Part shown: piece by piece, positions 7,437-7,498 of the stretch
Numbering within the stretch: the stretch's first letter is position 1
Layout of the letters: the number at the start of each line of letters is the position of its first letter
Assembly: GCA_003566795.1 (NCBI GenBank)
Contig: PXBU01000285.1
Coordinates: 1-7,498 of the forward strand
Length of the DNA stretch: 7,498 bases
Direction: 5' to 3'
Source of the DNA: Puniceicoccaceae bacterium
GTDB lineage: Bacteria > Verrucomicrobiota > Verrucomicrobiia > Opitutales > Coraliomargaritaceae
The notes under the pieces: model-generated
Seen by the model: the letters and a program-made list of their open reading frames with translations, nothing else
The model's database searches: none
Told to the model about the DNA's origin: nothing
Translations under genes and position numbers: made by a program

Positions 7437-7466
7437 CGATCCCGATCCCGATTGCGATTCCGATTG
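7437..7466 (+). repeat. Degenerate hexanucleotide tandem repeat, five units
   Basis: Five consecutive six-base units: CGATCC, CGATCC, CGATTG, CGATTC, CGATTG. CGAT is constant and the last two bases vary. The tract lies between the 99-bp element and the next partial copy of its left end. No gene overlaps it credibly. Confidence 0.75.
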
Positions 7467-7479
7467 CTACTTCGAACCA

Positions 7480-7498
7480 CGTAGGGGCTTTCCTGGGG
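7480..7498 (+). repeat. Start of a second copy of the 7331 element, cut by window edge
   Basis: CGTAGGGGCTTTCCTGGGG is identical over 19 bp to 7331-7349, offset 149 bp, in the same orientation, and runs to the last base of the window. It suggests tandem or clustered copies of the element downstream of hemW. Confidence 0.8.

Overview
The window looks like chromosomal DNA from a member of Verrucomicrobiota, probably the Opitutae (Coraliomargarita/Puniceicoccus side). This placement is an inference. It rests on the C-terminal domain of the secreted protease (a 'DGLTNLLKFAFGLDPN' linker, then a 'TYTVQFSADLKQWTP...ARFMRLVVTL' module), the dense short palindromic repeats in every larger gap, and the poor Shine-Dalgarno signals. 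No marker gene in the window fixes the taxon.

Layout. Positions 1-435 (minus strand) hold the N-terminal 145 codons of aspartate carbamoyltransferase (pyrB), cut by the window edge. A 131-bp divergent gap with one perfect hairpin follows. At 567-2651 (+) is a secreted multidomain metzincin-type zinc protease with a PPC domain. At 2730-4073 (+) is a two-domain chromate-transporter-family membrane protein (ChrA type). The gap 4074-4363 carries four inverted repeats. A tRNA-Ile2 gene (anticodon CAT) lies at 4364-4439. It is followed by a 120-bp run of tiny hairpins that ends in an exact 19-bp copy of the tRNA 3' end (4562-4580). At 4627-6000 (+) is an M20-family dipeptidase. The gap 6001-6166 is mostly a three-unit palindromic repeat array. 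At 6167-7315 (+) is a HemW-type radical SAM protein. The last 180 bp contain a multi-hairpin element with inverted ends, a degenerate hexamer tandem repeat, and the start of a second copy of that element.

The genes do not form an obvious pathway. They are separate functions: pyrimidine synthesis, extracellular proteolysis, anion transport, isoleucine AUA decoding, peptide turnover and heme handling. They are separated by gaps of 78 bp or more and are probably mostly transcribed separately.

No defence system, integrase, transposase or CRISPR array is visible. The most unusual content is non-coding. The tRNA-linked array has five loops of the C(GNA)G type, including two exact GCGAAGC heptamers, a sequence known to form an exceptionally stable DNA mini-hairpin. 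The three-unit array upstream of hemW shows compensatory base-pair swaps between copies.
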